Part shown: piece by piece, positions 8,686-17,385 of the stretch
Layout: the number at the start of each line of letters is the position of its first letter
Numbering within the stretch: the stretch's first letter is position 1
Assembly (NCBI GenBank): GCA_927441425.1
Contig: CAKMKG010000032.1
Span: forward strand, 1-64,000
Direction: 5' to 3'
From: an uncultured Bacillota bacterium
GTDB lineage: Bacteria > Bacillota > Clostridia > Peptostreptococcales > Anaerovoracaceae
DNA: 64,000 bases
Position numbers and translations under genes: made by a program
Notes under the pieces: model-generated
Database searches by the model: none
What the model was told of the DNA's origin: nothing
Seen by the model: only the letters and a program-made list of their open reading frames with translations

Positions 8686-10374
8686 ATGGAAAATAATAAG
8701 AGCGGAGCTATGGTGGATACGGCGCATTTAGGATTAAAAAAGAGAAAATTGAGTGTAGCCACCATAGTTTTTATGATTTACTGCTTATGCTCGGGCGGTG
8801 CGTTCGGTATAGAAGAAATGGTGTCCTGGGCCGGACCCGGTTTAACGTTGATCATGCTGATCGTTCTTCCATTTGTATGGGGCATCCCTCTCGGACTTGT
8901 TGCCTCTGAGCTGGGTTCGGCAAGGCCCCAGGAGGGAGGATATTATAAATGGGTCCAGGAGGCACTGGGAGAGTTCTGGGGTTTTCAAGCCGGCTGGTGG
9001 AGGACTGTATCGGTATACATAGACAATACGCTATACGTGATCCTTGCTGCCGGTTACATTTCCATGGTATGGGATGTGGGACCCGTCGGATTATTTTTAA
9101 TCAAAGCGGCAATTATCTTTATCTTTACCTATATCAATCTAAGAGGGCTCGGCGATATCGGTCTTGCCAGCACGATCTTTTCCATCCTGGTAATGGTCGC
9201 GTTTGCCATGGTCACTGTCGTCGGCTTTCTGAACTGGAACCAAAGCCCTTTTCTTCCCATAACGGCCCACGGCGAGATCATGGGCTTTGCAGGTCTGGGC
9301 TTTAGTGACTGGATATACTATATTGGTACGGGGATCGCTATCGGCATGTGGATGTATTCCGGATATGAGTCCATGTCCACCGTTGCAGGAGAGGTCGAGA
9401 ACCCGCAGGTGATCCCGAAAGCTACCCTTATTTCTGTGCCACTGATCATGGCTACCTATATTCTCCCCACTTTAGCCGGAGTTGCATCCATAGGCCAGTG
9501 GGACAGCTGGAGTACCGTGGGGGTTGATTCCGTGGGATATATCACGGTGCTTTCCCAGTTCCTGCATCCGGGATTTGCCATGTTCATGGTGGTCATCGCG
9601 GTAATTTCCAACATATCGGTCTACAATACCTACATCGCATCCGGCTCCAGAGGCTTTTTCTGCCTGGCAGAGGACTATCTTGCGCCACCGGTGCTGGTAA
9701 AGGTAGATAAAAAGCACGGCATCCCATACATTTCCGTTCTAAGCGTGGCAATCGTAAATCTGGTTTTATGCAACTTCGCATTCACCGTTGTCGTCGTAAT
9801 TGATGTATTTCTATTCGTATCCGCATACGTGCTGATTTATATTTCCGCAATGATATTGAGAAAGAAGATCCCGGATGAAGAAAGACCGTTCAAAATTCCT
9901 GGCGGTTACGGATTCTTATGCCTTGTTTGCATCATGCCTATTTTGATCGCATTTTTAGGCTTTTTCATCAACGGCACCGACTATTTTATCGGAGGGATGA
10001 TCGGAATCGTTTCCGGGCCGATTTTCTACTTCATCTGGAAACGAAAATACGGCGGATTGGCAAAAAAAAGTGAGACGGAGTTTCCCGTCAATCAACATAC
10101 CGGTCTTGCCATCGGTGATTTATACCGCATGGTGATCATATTCTTCTGGTTGGGATTCATGGGCGTCATTGCATCTATATTTCTACCCTGGTTTGAAGGC
10201 AGTTGGGGAAATGACTGGTATTATGAAGTCTATGGAGTGGAGGGGATTTTTGATACCTTCCTCTTTATGATCAAGATCGGAACAGTGATCGCCTTTCTCA
10301 TAGGGATCGTCATGTACTTTGCGGCGAAGAAGCTGGAGCCGAAGCAGGAAAAGAAAGAGAGGATTGCTGTATGA
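8686..10374 (+). CDS. APC-superfamily amino acid/amine permease
   Basis: 562 residues, ATG at 8686 with GGAAAGGGTAGGA upstream. About 12 hydrophobic segments follow a short charged N-terminus. Family features visible include GGAFGIEEMVSWAGPG in helix 1, the ASELGSARPQEGGYYKWV loop, and later GSRGFFCLAEDYLAPP. It belongs to the amino acid-polyamine-organocation superfamily. Within a methylamine/betaine operon it most likely imports the methylated amine used by the flanking MttB-type enzymes. Its stop overlaps the start of the next MttB paralogue (ATGATGATG at 10371), so the two are coupled and may share one substrate. The substrate itself is inferred, not shown. Confidence 0.88.
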   Translation: MENNKSGAMVDTAHLGLKKRKLSVATIVFMIYCLCSGGAFGIEEMVSWAGPGLTLIMLIVLPFVWGIPLGLVASELGSARPQEGGYYKWVQEALGEFWGFQAGWWRTVSVYIDNTLYVILAAGYISMVWDVGPVGLFLIKAAIIFIFTYINLRGLGDIGLASTIFSILVMVAFAMVTVVGFLNWNQSPFLPITAHGEIMGFAGLGFSDWIYYIGTGIAIGMWMYSGYESMSTVAGEVENPQVIPKATLISVPLIMATYILPTLAGVASIGQWDSWSTVGVDSVGYITVLSQFLHPGFAMFMVVIAVISNISVYNTYIASGSRGFFCLAEDYLAPPVLVKVDKKHGIPYISVLSVAIVNLVLCNFAFTVVVVIDVFLFVSAYVLIYISAMILRKKIPDEERPFKIPGGYGFLCLVCIMPILIAFLGFFINGTDYFIGGMIGIVSGPIFYFIWKRKYGGLAKKSETEFPVNQHTGLAIGDLYRMVIIFFWLGFMGVIASIFLPWFEGSWGNDWYYEVYGVEGIFDTFLFMIKIGTVIAFLIGIVMYFAAKKLEPKQEKKERIAV

Positions 10375-11807
10375 TGATGCAGACCCAGGTATTGAGCCCA
10401 GAAGAGAAGAAAATGATCCATGAGGAGTCGATCCGCATTCTGGAGGAAGTTGGAATCAAATTCCCCAGTGAGCGTGCCCTTGACATTCTGGAAAAGGGTG
10501 GAGCAGTAATAGACCGGGAGAAGCAGGTGGCTTATCTATCGAGACAGATGGTGGATGCGGCTTTGAAGGTTGCCCCGAAGGAAATCACCCTGGCAGCCAG
10601 AAACGAGGCCTATGATTTCAGAATGCCATCCACTTTTACCGGTTACCATATGGACGGCTGCGGAATGAATATGGTAGACCTGGAAACAGGTGAGAGACGG
10701 TCGTCGGTTCTTCAGGATCTCGCAGATTCCGCAAGGGTTTTTGATGAGATGGAGCTGGGATATATCTATTGGCCTCCCGTGTCGCCCCTGGATGTGCCCG
10801 GCCAGGCCAGAAGCATTGCGGCAACGGCTACGGGATTGATCAACACAAGTAAGCATATTCAGGATGAAATGAAAACGGCAAAGGAGATCCCTTATGTGAT
10901 GGAATTGCTCAAAGCTGTTTTGGGCGATGATAAGCTGAGGGTCGGCAGAGACATCTACTCGGTGGTATACTGCACGGTTTCGCCTCTATGCCATGACACT
11001 GATATGCTGGAGGCTAATCTTGAGTTATGTAAATATAAGGTACCTGTTGTCGCTTTGCCAATGCCGGCAGCCGCGACGACGGGGCCGGCAAGCCTGTATT
11101 CCAACGTAGCGCTGTCCAATGCGGAGACGCTGTCGGTTCTGGTTATGTTTGAACTGACGGAGCCCGGAGTGCCGATCATTTACGCTTCCTCTCTCGGCAT
11201 CGCCAATCCCCGGAACGGGCTGTTCCAGTTTGGTATGCCGGAAACGATCATTCAATTGGTGGCAATCATTGAGATGGGAAAGTATTATGATCTTCCGACG
11301 ACCATAGCCGGCTGCGCAACGGACGCGAAAGGATACGGCGGGCAGGCGATGATGGAGAAGATGGCGACCAATCTGCCGCTTATCCTGGCGAAGCCGGATA
11401 CCCTCGTGGGTTTTGGTATGTATGAATGCAGCACGACCTTATCCTTGAGCCAGATCATCATCGATCATGAAGTAGCACGATATTGTAAAAGGCTTTGTGA
11501 AGGAATGAACATCGCACCGGAAACGGACTTCTTTGAAGATATTAAAAGTGTGGGACAGGGCGGACATTACCTGAAACAAAAAAGTACACGTGCTGCCGTC
11601 CGGTCAAAGGAGTTCTATCAGCAGGAGCTTTTAGATAAGGGCTCCTATGACGAATGGGTATCAATGGGAAGCAGGGACATGAACACCATTGCCAGAGAAA
11701 ATGCACTGCAGATTCTGGAAGCCGAACAGAAGGCTCCGCTGTCGAAAGATGTGGAAAAGGTGCTCAAAGAGATTGTGGAGGAAGCCAGCATCAAACTGGC
11801 GGAGTAG
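10371..11807 (+). CDS. MttB-family methyltransferase without pyrrolysine (MtgB-like), paralogue 2
   Basis: 478 residues. Three successive ATG codons (10371, 10374, 10377) could start it; the first overlaps the permease stop. Layout and motifs match MttB (GERRSSVLQDL, SPLCHDTDMLEANLELCKY, GQGGHYLKQKSTR). At the pyrrolysine site it reads AGCATDAK against AGT-Pyl-SDAK in MttB, so an ordinary residue replaces pyrrolysine while the surrounding loop is kept. It is closer to the uninterrupted paralogue at 7039 than to mttB. A quaternary amine such as a betaine is the likely substrate. It is the last gene of the operon and is followed by a hairpin terminator. Confidence 0.9.
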   Translation: MMMQTQVLSPEEKKMIHEESIRILEEVGIKFPSERALDILEKGGAVIDREKQVAYLSRQMVDAALKVAPKEITLAARNEAYDFRMPSTFTGYHMDGCGMNMVDLETGERRSSVLQDLADSARVFDEMELGYIYWPPVSPLDVPGQARSIAATATGLINTSKHIQDEMKTAKEIPYVMELLKAVLGDDKLRVGRDIYSVVYCTVSPLCHDTDMLEANLELCKYKVPVVALPMPAAATTGPASLYSNVALSNAETLSVLVMFELTEPGVPIIYASSLGIANPRNGLFQFGMPETIIQLVAIIEMGKYYDLPTTIAGCATDAKGYGGQAMMEKMATNLPLILAKPDTLVGFGMYECSTTLSLSQIIIDHEVARYCKRLCEGMNIAPETDFFEDIKSVGQGGHYLKQKSTRAAVRSKEFYQQELLDKGSYDEWVSMGSRDMNTIARENALQILEAEQKAPLSKDVEKVLKEIVEEASIKLAE

Positions 11808-11813
11808 AAGACA

Positions 11814-11863
11814 ATGAATAGGCCTCATATCCGAAGTGAAATTCTGGTATGAGGCTTATTCAT
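11814..11863 (+). terminator. Terminator of the methylamine operon
   Basis: Arms 11814-11832 and 11846-11863 (ATGAATAGGCCTCATATC against GGTATGAGGCTTATTCAT, one mismatch) are followed by TTTTTA. It lies 7 bases after the last methyltransferase gene. Confidence 0.85.
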
Positions 11864-11932
11864 TTTTACCCGGCGAACAATCTAAGGTGTGGACATACCG
11901 ATACTTCCAATGGTATTATAGAAGGGTAAAAA

Positions 11933-13123
11933 ATGAACAAACAGGGGAGTCGAATGAGCAGGGATAAGAAGGCAGAAAAGACCATAACGGTAATCGGAGG
12001 TGGCCCATCGGGGATGGCAGCCGCGATTTCCGCTGCCGCGCAAGGCGCAAAGGTCAGATTATTCGAGAAGAATGATATTTTGGGACGCAAGCTGCTGGCG
12101 ACAGGAAACGGACGATGCAATCTAACCAATACGAATTGCCGGGATGCGGAGGAAATCCTCCGCTTCTTTACGGAGCTTGGTCTGCTGACCAGAGAAGAGT
12201 CAGAAGGCAGAGTATATCCATATTCCGAGCAAGCCACTGCAGTACAGGAAGTGTTAATCAGCGAGCTGCGCAATCGGAAGGTTGAAATCCTTTGCGGCCG
12301 TGAGGTTCAGGCGATTGAAAGAGCGGACTCTGGGTTTCGGATTCATTTAAACAAGGATAGACTTTTGTCCGACGCGGTGATCCTTGCGACCGGAGGAAAA
12401 GCGGGTCCGCAGTACGGCTCCACGGGAGATGGTTATCGGTTTTCGAAAGAACTCGGTCATACCATCGTAAGGCCAATGCCGTCACTGGTGCAGATGGTAT
12501 CAGATCAATTGTTTTTCAAGGCGTTAAAGGGCGTCAGGGCCAAAGGACAGGTTGCGTTACTGCGGAAGAACCATGTGGTGGACGTTGAGGTCGGTGAATT
12601 ACAATTTACCGAGGATGGTCTCTCAGGAATCTGTATTTTTAATTTGAGCAAGGAATATGTGCGCGGGGACATAATAAGAATAGATTTCCTCCCGGAATAT
12701 CATCATGGGAGCTTGGAAGACATTTTGATCAATCGGGCAGCCACACTGAAAAGCAGAAGTCTGTCTGAATTTTTGAATGGAATGCTTCATAAAAAACTGA
12801 TTCCGGTGTTATTGGCGGAGCTTTCACTGAATGAAAAAAGAACTGTATCAGAATTGAAACAGGAGGATGTAGCAGCAATGGTTCAGCTCCTGAAGGGATG
12901 GAATATTCCAATCACAGGAACAAAAGGCTGGAAGGAAGCCCAGGTAACGGCCGGAGGAATCGATCTGGCGGAGGTGGACTTACACACCATGGAGTCAGTG
13001 CTGGTGCCAAACCTATATTTTGCCGGTGAGCTTCTGAATGTGGATGAAAAGTGCGGAGGTTATAATCTACATTGGGCATGGACCTCCGGGAGAGTTGCCG
13101 GGGAGTCCGCTGCTATGGCATAA
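11933..13123 (+). CDS. HI0933/YhiN-family NAD(P)/FAD-dependent oxidoreductase
   Basis: 396 residues from ATG at 11933; ATG at 11954 (GGGGAG just upstream) is an alternative that removes 7 residues. A dinucleotide-binding motif TVIGGGPSGMAAA opens the protein, followed by GRKLLATGNGRCNLTN, the hallmark of the HI0933-like flavoprotein family (B. subtilis YtfP, E. coli YhiN). The C-terminal GGYNLHWAWTSGRVAG is the second FAD-binding motif. The cellular role of the family is not established. It is 9 bases upstream of another flavoprotein gene, so the two are co-transcribed. Confidence 0.88.
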   Translation: MNKQGSRMSRDKKAEKTITVIGGGPSGMAAAISAAAQGAKVRLFEKNDILGRKLLATGNGRCNLTNTNCRDAEEILRFFTELGLLTREESEGRVYPYSEQATAVQEVLISELRNRKVEILCGREVQAIERADSGFRIHLNKDRLLSDAVILATGGKAGPQYGSTGDGYRFSKELGHTIVRPMPSLVQMVSDQLFFKALKGVRAKGQVALLRKNHVVDVEVGELQFTEDGLSGICIFNLSKEYVRGDIIRIDFLPEYHHGSLEDILINRAATLKSRSLSEFLNGMLHKKLIPVLLAELSLNEKRTVSELKQEDVAAMVQLLKGWNIPITGTKGWKEAQVTAGGIDLAEVDLHTMESVLVPNLYFAGELLNVDEKCGGYNLHWAWTSGRVAGESAAMA

Positions 13124-13132
13124 GGAGAAGGC

Positions 13133-14803
13133 ATGCTAAGAATTCATGAAATAAAACGAAAGATCGGGGAGGAAATGGATGTCATTCCTCGGCGTATCAT
13201 AAAAAAACTAAATACAAAAGAACTAGATATCGATACGTATCAATTGATCAAAGAATCTGTTGATGCAAGAAACAAGGCGGAGATCAAGCTCGTATATTCC
13301 GTGGATTTTGTTCCTTCTTTGCCCGGCAAAAAAGCTGAAGATACGGAAGCCTTCTTGCTTGATAAATGCAAGGGCATGAAACTGGAAAAATCACCGGATA
13401 TGGGGTATCATTCCATTCCTTCAGGGCAGGAGGAAATGAAGCATCGCCCCGTCATAGCAGGCTTCGGTCCCTGTGGTATGTTTGCGGGTTTGATCCTGTC
13501 GGAATTGGGCTATCAACCGATTATCATAGAAAGAGGAAAAGCCATCCCAGAGCGAGTCCGGGATGTTGACCGCTTTTGGGAAAAGGGGATTCTGGATCAG
13601 GAATCCAATGTTCAATTTGGCGAAGGCGGGGCAGGTTTGTTTTCCGACGGAAAACTGACAACCCAGATAAAAGATCCAAGAGTTCGAAAGGTTCTAGAGG
13701 AGTTTGTAGAAGCCGGCGGGGAGCAGGAACTACTATATAAGCAAAAACCCCATATCGGGACGGATGTTCTGAGGCGAATCGTATTGAGCATCAGAAGGAA
13801 GATTGTCGAAAACGGCGGAGAAATCCTGTTTCAGAGCAAGTTGTCTGACTTGATCCTTTCGGAAAATGACGGAATCAAAAAAATCCAGGGAATTCTCATC
13901 AATGGAGAAATAAAAATCGATACGGAGACTTTGATACTAGCCATCGGTCATAGTGCAAGGGATACCTTCCGAAGGCTCAACGAAACGGGCGTTGCAATGA
14001 CACAGAAGCCTTTTTCCATCGGGGTCAGGATAGAGCACCCCCAAGAACTGATTAATGAAGCACAGTATGGAGAATACTGGAGCACCTTCGGATTAGGTGC
14101 AGCGGATTACAAGCTGTCCCATCATTGTGAAAACGGGCGGGGAGTATACACCTTCTGCATGTGCCCTGGCGGTTATGTCATCGGAGCGGCCTCCCAAGAA
14201 GGTTGTGTAGTGACCAACGGCATGAGCTATCATGATAGGGGGTCATCCCTTGCCAACAGCGCGCTTTTAGTGGATGTACGGACAGAGGACTTCCTCGATG
14301 AATCTCCCCTAGCAGGAATAGATTTTCAGGAGAAATATGAGAGACTGGCTTATCAAGCAGGTGGCAGCAATTACAATGCTCCGACCCAAATGCTGAGGGA
14401 TTTTATGAGGAAGACCCAGTCCACGGCATATCACGAGCCCGACGAAACGCCTGCGGAAGCAGACCTTCGTTCTTCATTGATACCTACCTATCAGCCAGGT
14501 GTGACATGGACAGATCTTTCCAAGTGCCTGCCCAGCTTTGCTGTAGAGGCTATGCAGGAAGCAATTCCAAAGCTTGGAAGAAAAATACGGGGCTTTGACA
14601 TGGAGGAAGCTGTGATGACGGGAGTGGAAACGAGAAGTTCTTCACCGGTCAGGATTACCAGAGATCAAAATCTGATGAGTAATCTGGAAGGTCTGTATCC
14701 GGCGGGAGAGGGAGCAGGCTATGCCGGAGGAATCATGTCCGCAGCTGTGGATGGGATAAAGATTGCGGAAGAAATCATTAAGAAATATAAGGGGTTCAGA
14801 TAG
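13133..14803 (+). CDS. COG2509-type FAD-dependent dehydrogenase
   Basis: 556 residues, ATG at 13133 with AAGGAG upstream. A roughly 100-residue N-terminal domain precedes the FAD motif VIAGFGPCGMFAGLI (about 104-118) and FGEGGAGLFSDGKLTT, which mark the widespread uncharacterised FAD-dependent dehydrogenase family COG2509. The C-terminal LYPAGEGAGYAGGIMSAAVDG is the matching FAD-contact region. The sequence predicts a soluble flavoprotein with no membrane segment. Its function is unknown; pairing with the HI0933-type gene just upstream suggests a shared redox or maturation role. Confidence 0.88.
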   Translation: MLRIHEIKRKIGEEMDVIPRRIIKKLNTKELDIDTYQLIKESVDARNKAEIKLVYSVDFVPSLPGKKAEDTEAFLLDKCKGMKLEKSPDMGYHSIPSGQEEMKHRPVIAGFGPCGMFAGLILSELGYQPIIIERGKAIPERVRDVDRFWEKGILDQESNVQFGEGGAGLFSDGKLTTQIKDPRVRKVLEEFVEAGGEQELLYKQKPHIGTDVLRRIVLSIRRKIVENGGEILFQSKLSDLILSENDGIKKIQGILINGEIKIDTETLILAIGHSARDTFRRLNETGVAMTQKPFSIGVRIEHPQELINEAQYGEYWSTFGLGAADYKLSHHCENGRGVYTFCMCPGGYVIGAASQEGCVVTNGMSYHDRGSSLANSALLVDVRTEDFLDESPLAGIDFQEKYERLAYQAGGSNYNAPTQMLRDFMRKTQSTAYHEPDETPAEADLRSSLIPTYQPGVTWTDLSKCLPSFAVEAMQEAIPKLGRKIRGFDMEEAVMTGVETRSSSPVRITRDQNLMSNLEGLYPAGEGAGYAGGIMSAAVDGIKIAEEIIKKYKGFR

Positions 14804-14849
14804 AGTTTGAATGGAGTATAGTTTTATTTAATCAAAAAGGAGTAAGAAA

Positions 14850-15368
14850 ATGCTAGAGAAAGGTTATATTCAGGTGTACACCGGAAACGGGAAGGGGAAA
14901 ACCACTGCAGCGCTTGGCATCACCCTCAGAACCATTTGCGCAGGAAATAAGGTGTTTTTTGGACAATTTATGAAAGGACAGAATTACAGCGAGAAAAAAG
15001 CGTGTCAGCTTCTCGCAGGACTCACCATGGAACAATTCGGAGGAGTATGCTTTGTCAACGGCACACCCACGGAGAAGGATATTTCTGATGCTAAAGCAGG
15101 GCTTGAGAAGATGAGGACAGTGTTAACCTCGGGAGAATATGATCTGGTCGTATTTGATGAAATCAACACCGCCTTGTTCTTTCAGCTTCTAACAATAGAT
15201 GAGTTTATTGCAGTATTGGATTTAAAGCCGGAGAAAACTGAGGTGATTTTGACGGGGCGCTATGCACCACAGGAGATCATCGACCGTGCCGATCTTTGCA
15301 CAGAAATGAAAGAAATCAAACATTACTACAATGCAGGAGTTGATGCAAGAGTAGGAATTGAAAACTAG
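14850..15368 (+). CDS. cobO: Cob(I)alamin adenosyltransferase, CobA/CobO (BtuR) type
   Basis: 172 residues, ATG at 14850 behind AAGGAG. The P-loop is YTGNGKGKTTAALGI (residues 10-24), with VVFDEIN as the second nucleotide motif and the usual C-terminal HYYNAGVDARVGIEN. CobA/CobO transfers adenosyl from ATP to reduced cobalamin, making adenosylcobalamin. That cofactor would serve the class II ribonucleotide reductase further along the window, while corrinoid salvage also supports the methylamine operon. The stop TAG at 15366 is followed in the same frame by a duplicated copy of its last seven codons (see the repeat entry). Confidence 0.92.
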   Translation: MLEKGYIQVYTGNGKGKTTAALGITLRTICAGNKVFFGQFMKGQNYSEKKACQLLAGLTMEQFGGVCFVNGTPTEKDISDAKAGLEKMRTVLTSGEYDLVVFDEINTALFFQLLTIDEFIAVLDLKPEKTEVILTGRYAPQEIIDRADLCTEMKEIKHYYNAGVDARVGIEN

Positions 15369-15398
15369 GAAGTCATTGCAAGAGTAGGAATTGAAAAC
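15344..15398 (+). repeat. 22-base direct repeat, 33-base period, spanning the cobO stop
   Basis: TGCAAGAGTAGGAATTGAAAAC occurs at 15344-15365 and again at 15377-15398. The offset of 33 bases keeps reading frame, so the codons for ARVGIEN recur after the TAG, and the frame ends at TGA 15417-15419. It looks like a recent tandem duplication. Confidence 0.9.
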
Positions 15399-15415
15399 GA
15401 GAAAGGACTTTTACC

Positions 15416-17014
15416 GTGAGAAAAACGATCATTGCTAAAATTTTATACTATGTACTTTGCCTAGGGCTTATTCTCGGAATGACAGAAGTCTCCTATGGGG
15501 CAGAGAGCAAACCGGCAGCATTGAAGGATACGGTTGCTGTCAAAGAGTTGTACCGTCTGGATAGCGATGGGAACTATAGCGAATTTATCAACTATGTACA
15601 CGGCTATTCGCTCAAGGTAGATCAGATGCTACAGGTGGATATGGGATATTCCGGAGTCTGTGCTGTGCTGGAAAACGATCATAAGAGAATTGAGATCTAT
15701 AAGGAAAGCCTACCTTCAAATGTCAGTCAGCAGGCCTATATCAATTATTCCAATCAATTTCTGGCAAATACCGCCGATCATATAAAAGAGTATGAAACAC
15801 GAACTACGATTAACGGAAGAGCGGTACATATCCTCCAATGGTCCAGACAGAAGCTGAGCCGTGTTGAGAACGACAAGAATTATTATGTTTCTCTGGAAAT
15901 CCTGTCGGGATCCCAAGAAGTCTACACAATATTTGTGAAATCCGACAAACCGTTTTATCAGACAGGAGGTTATCACTATCTGTTGGATAACTTCAAGACC
16001 TTTGCTCCGACGAAATCGGCGTATATGAGAAAGTCGCAGGAAGTTTCCATAGAAACCAGAGGATGGAATCAGGAAACACAGGATTTTTATCTGCAGTACT
16101 TCAGCCCCGATAGCAAGCTGCAATGGGGACTCTTTGAGCCGAAAGCACCGGATGATTTCACACAGATGAATTATTTGGAAAAAGAGATGGAGTATTCGTT
16201 TCCGATCCTGCTGAACTATACCCATTTTAACAATACATATAAACATCCGAATCTGGAATATCGGCTGCAAAACGCATACAAGAATAACAAGACCTTGGAA
16301 CTGACGCTGCAGACTGCCTGGAAACAGCCGGGAGAAGGGAATATGGTCTACGATGTGCTGGACGGAGATTACGATGAGTTTTTGAAAGACTATGCGCAAA
16401 CCGTCAGCGATTTCGATCATCCGGTGCTGTTCCGTTTGGGTAATGAAATGAACGGAGACTGGTGCCCTTATTCCAGCTACAACACCTCCAAGGATACGGA
16501 GGTATTCAAGGAGTTCTATCGGTATATCTATCAGGTGTTTTCGGATGCCGGTGCGGATAATGTAATCTGGATATGGAATCCCAACGGGAAATCATTCCCT
16601 GATTTTCAGTGGAATCATGAGGTAATGTATTATCCCGGTGACGAGTATGTTGACATAGTCGGCCTCACCGCATACAATACGGGTACTTATTATTCCGGTG
16701 AAAAATGGACCGAATTTGCGGAGCTGTATGATTCGCTTTATGCTGAATACCAGAAGCGTTATAGCCAGCCGATGATGATCACCGAATTTGCTTCCAGTAG
16801 TGTTGGCGGTGATAAAAGCCAGTGGATCAGGAATATGTTTGCCCATATCAAATCCTATCCCGATATCAAGATAGCCATCTGGTGGGACGGCTGTGACTGG
16901 GATGCCAACGGGAATGTGGCAAGACCTTATTTCATCGATGAAACGCCTGAGATCATTAAGATTTTTAAGGAATTGCTTAACGAGAGAGATCTGTTCTGGG
17001 ATGTATACGCATAA
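15416..17014 (+). CDS. Secreted GH26-like glycoside hydrolase (beta-mannanase type)
   Basis: 532 residues, GTG start at 15416 with AAAGGA 8 bases upstream. A signal peptide (about 1-29, ending VSYGA-E) is followed by a roughly 200-residue N-terminal region of no family I recognise, then a TIM-barrel domain. The catalytic pair of glycoside hydrolase family 26 is visible: acid/base in RLGNEMNG (Glu344) and nucleophile in ITEFAS (Glu457), with IWIWNPNG and WWDGCDWD as other active-site strands. GH26 enzymes cut beta-mannans and related beta-glycans. Secretion plus the adjacent glycosyltransferase-like gene suggests remodelling of an exopolysaccharide rather than food digestion, but that is inference. 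Confidence 0.85.
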   Translation: MRKTIIAKILYYVLCLGLILGMTEVSYGAESKPAALKDTVAVKELYRLDSDGNYSEFINYVHGYSLKVDQMLQVDMGYSGVCAVLENDHKRIEIYKESLPSNVSQQAYINYSNQFLANTADHIKEYETRTTINGRAVHILQWSRQKLSRVENDKNYYVSLEILSGSQEVYTIFVKSDKPFYQTGGYHYLLDNFKTFAPTKSAYMRKSQEVSIETRGWNQETQDFYLQYFSPDSKLQWGLFEPKAPDDFTQMNYLEKEMEYSFPILLNYTHFNNTYKHPNLEYRLQNAYKNNKTLELTLQTAWKQPGEGNMVYDVLDGDYDEFLKDYAQTVSDFDHPVLFRLGNEMNGDWCPYSSYNTSKDTEVFKEFYRYIYQVFSDAGADNVIWIWNPNGKSFPDFQWNHEVMYYPGDEYVDIVGLTAYNTGTYYSGEKWTEFAELYDSLYAEYQKRYSQPMMITEFASSSVGGDKSQWIRNMFAHIKSYPDIKIAIWWDGCDWDANGNVARPYFIDETPEIIKIFKELLNERDLFWDVYA

Positions 17015-17087
17015 TGATTAAATCATAATAATAATAACATATCTGCTTTTGGTGAGATACATTATTTTGGGAAGGGAGACTTGCTCT

Positions 17088-17384
17088 ATGGTAAAAAAAA
17101 TATCATTCCTCGTTCTTTTGTCAGCATGTATGCTGATCTTCATGACAGGATGTATTCCGGGAGACGGTACTTATACGACATCTGATCCGGCAGGATTTTT
17201 CTGGGGTATCTGGCATGGCTGGATTGCACCGATCTCCTTGATCATTGGCCTGTTTGACCATAACATTCGGGTATATGAAACGATGAATAGCGGCTGGTGG
17301 TATGACCTAGGCTTTTATATTGCGATTATCAGCGGCTTTGGTGGACTGTCCTTGACCAGAAAAAGAAAGAAAAAGGAGGGTTGA
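17088..17384 (+). CDS. Small lipoprotein with two further membrane segments
   Basis: 98 residues. I start it at ATG 17088 (GGGAAGGGAG upstream) rather than the in-frame ATG 13 codons earlier, because this gives a clean lipoprotein signal: KK, a hydrophobic core, then lipobox FMTGC. The mature part is tryptophan-rich (FFWGIWHGWIAPISLIIGL), has a second hydrophobic segment and a basic tail (RKRKKK). Similar short proteins of unknown function are common in Firmicutes. It lies between the GH26 gene and the glycosyltransferase-like gene, 1 base before the latter, so it is probably translated with it. Confidence 0.75.
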   Translation: MVKKISFLVLLSACMLIFMTGCIPGDGTYTTSDPAGFFWGIWHGWIAPISLIIGLFDHNIRVYETMNSGWWYDLGFYIAIISGFGGLSLTRKRKKKEG

Positions 17385-17385
17385 T

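Noticed and set aside
15716..16420. 234-codon reverse frame inside the GH26-like gene
   Set aside because: It is antisense to a signal-peptide enzyme with intact catalytic residues and has no ribosome site or family motif.
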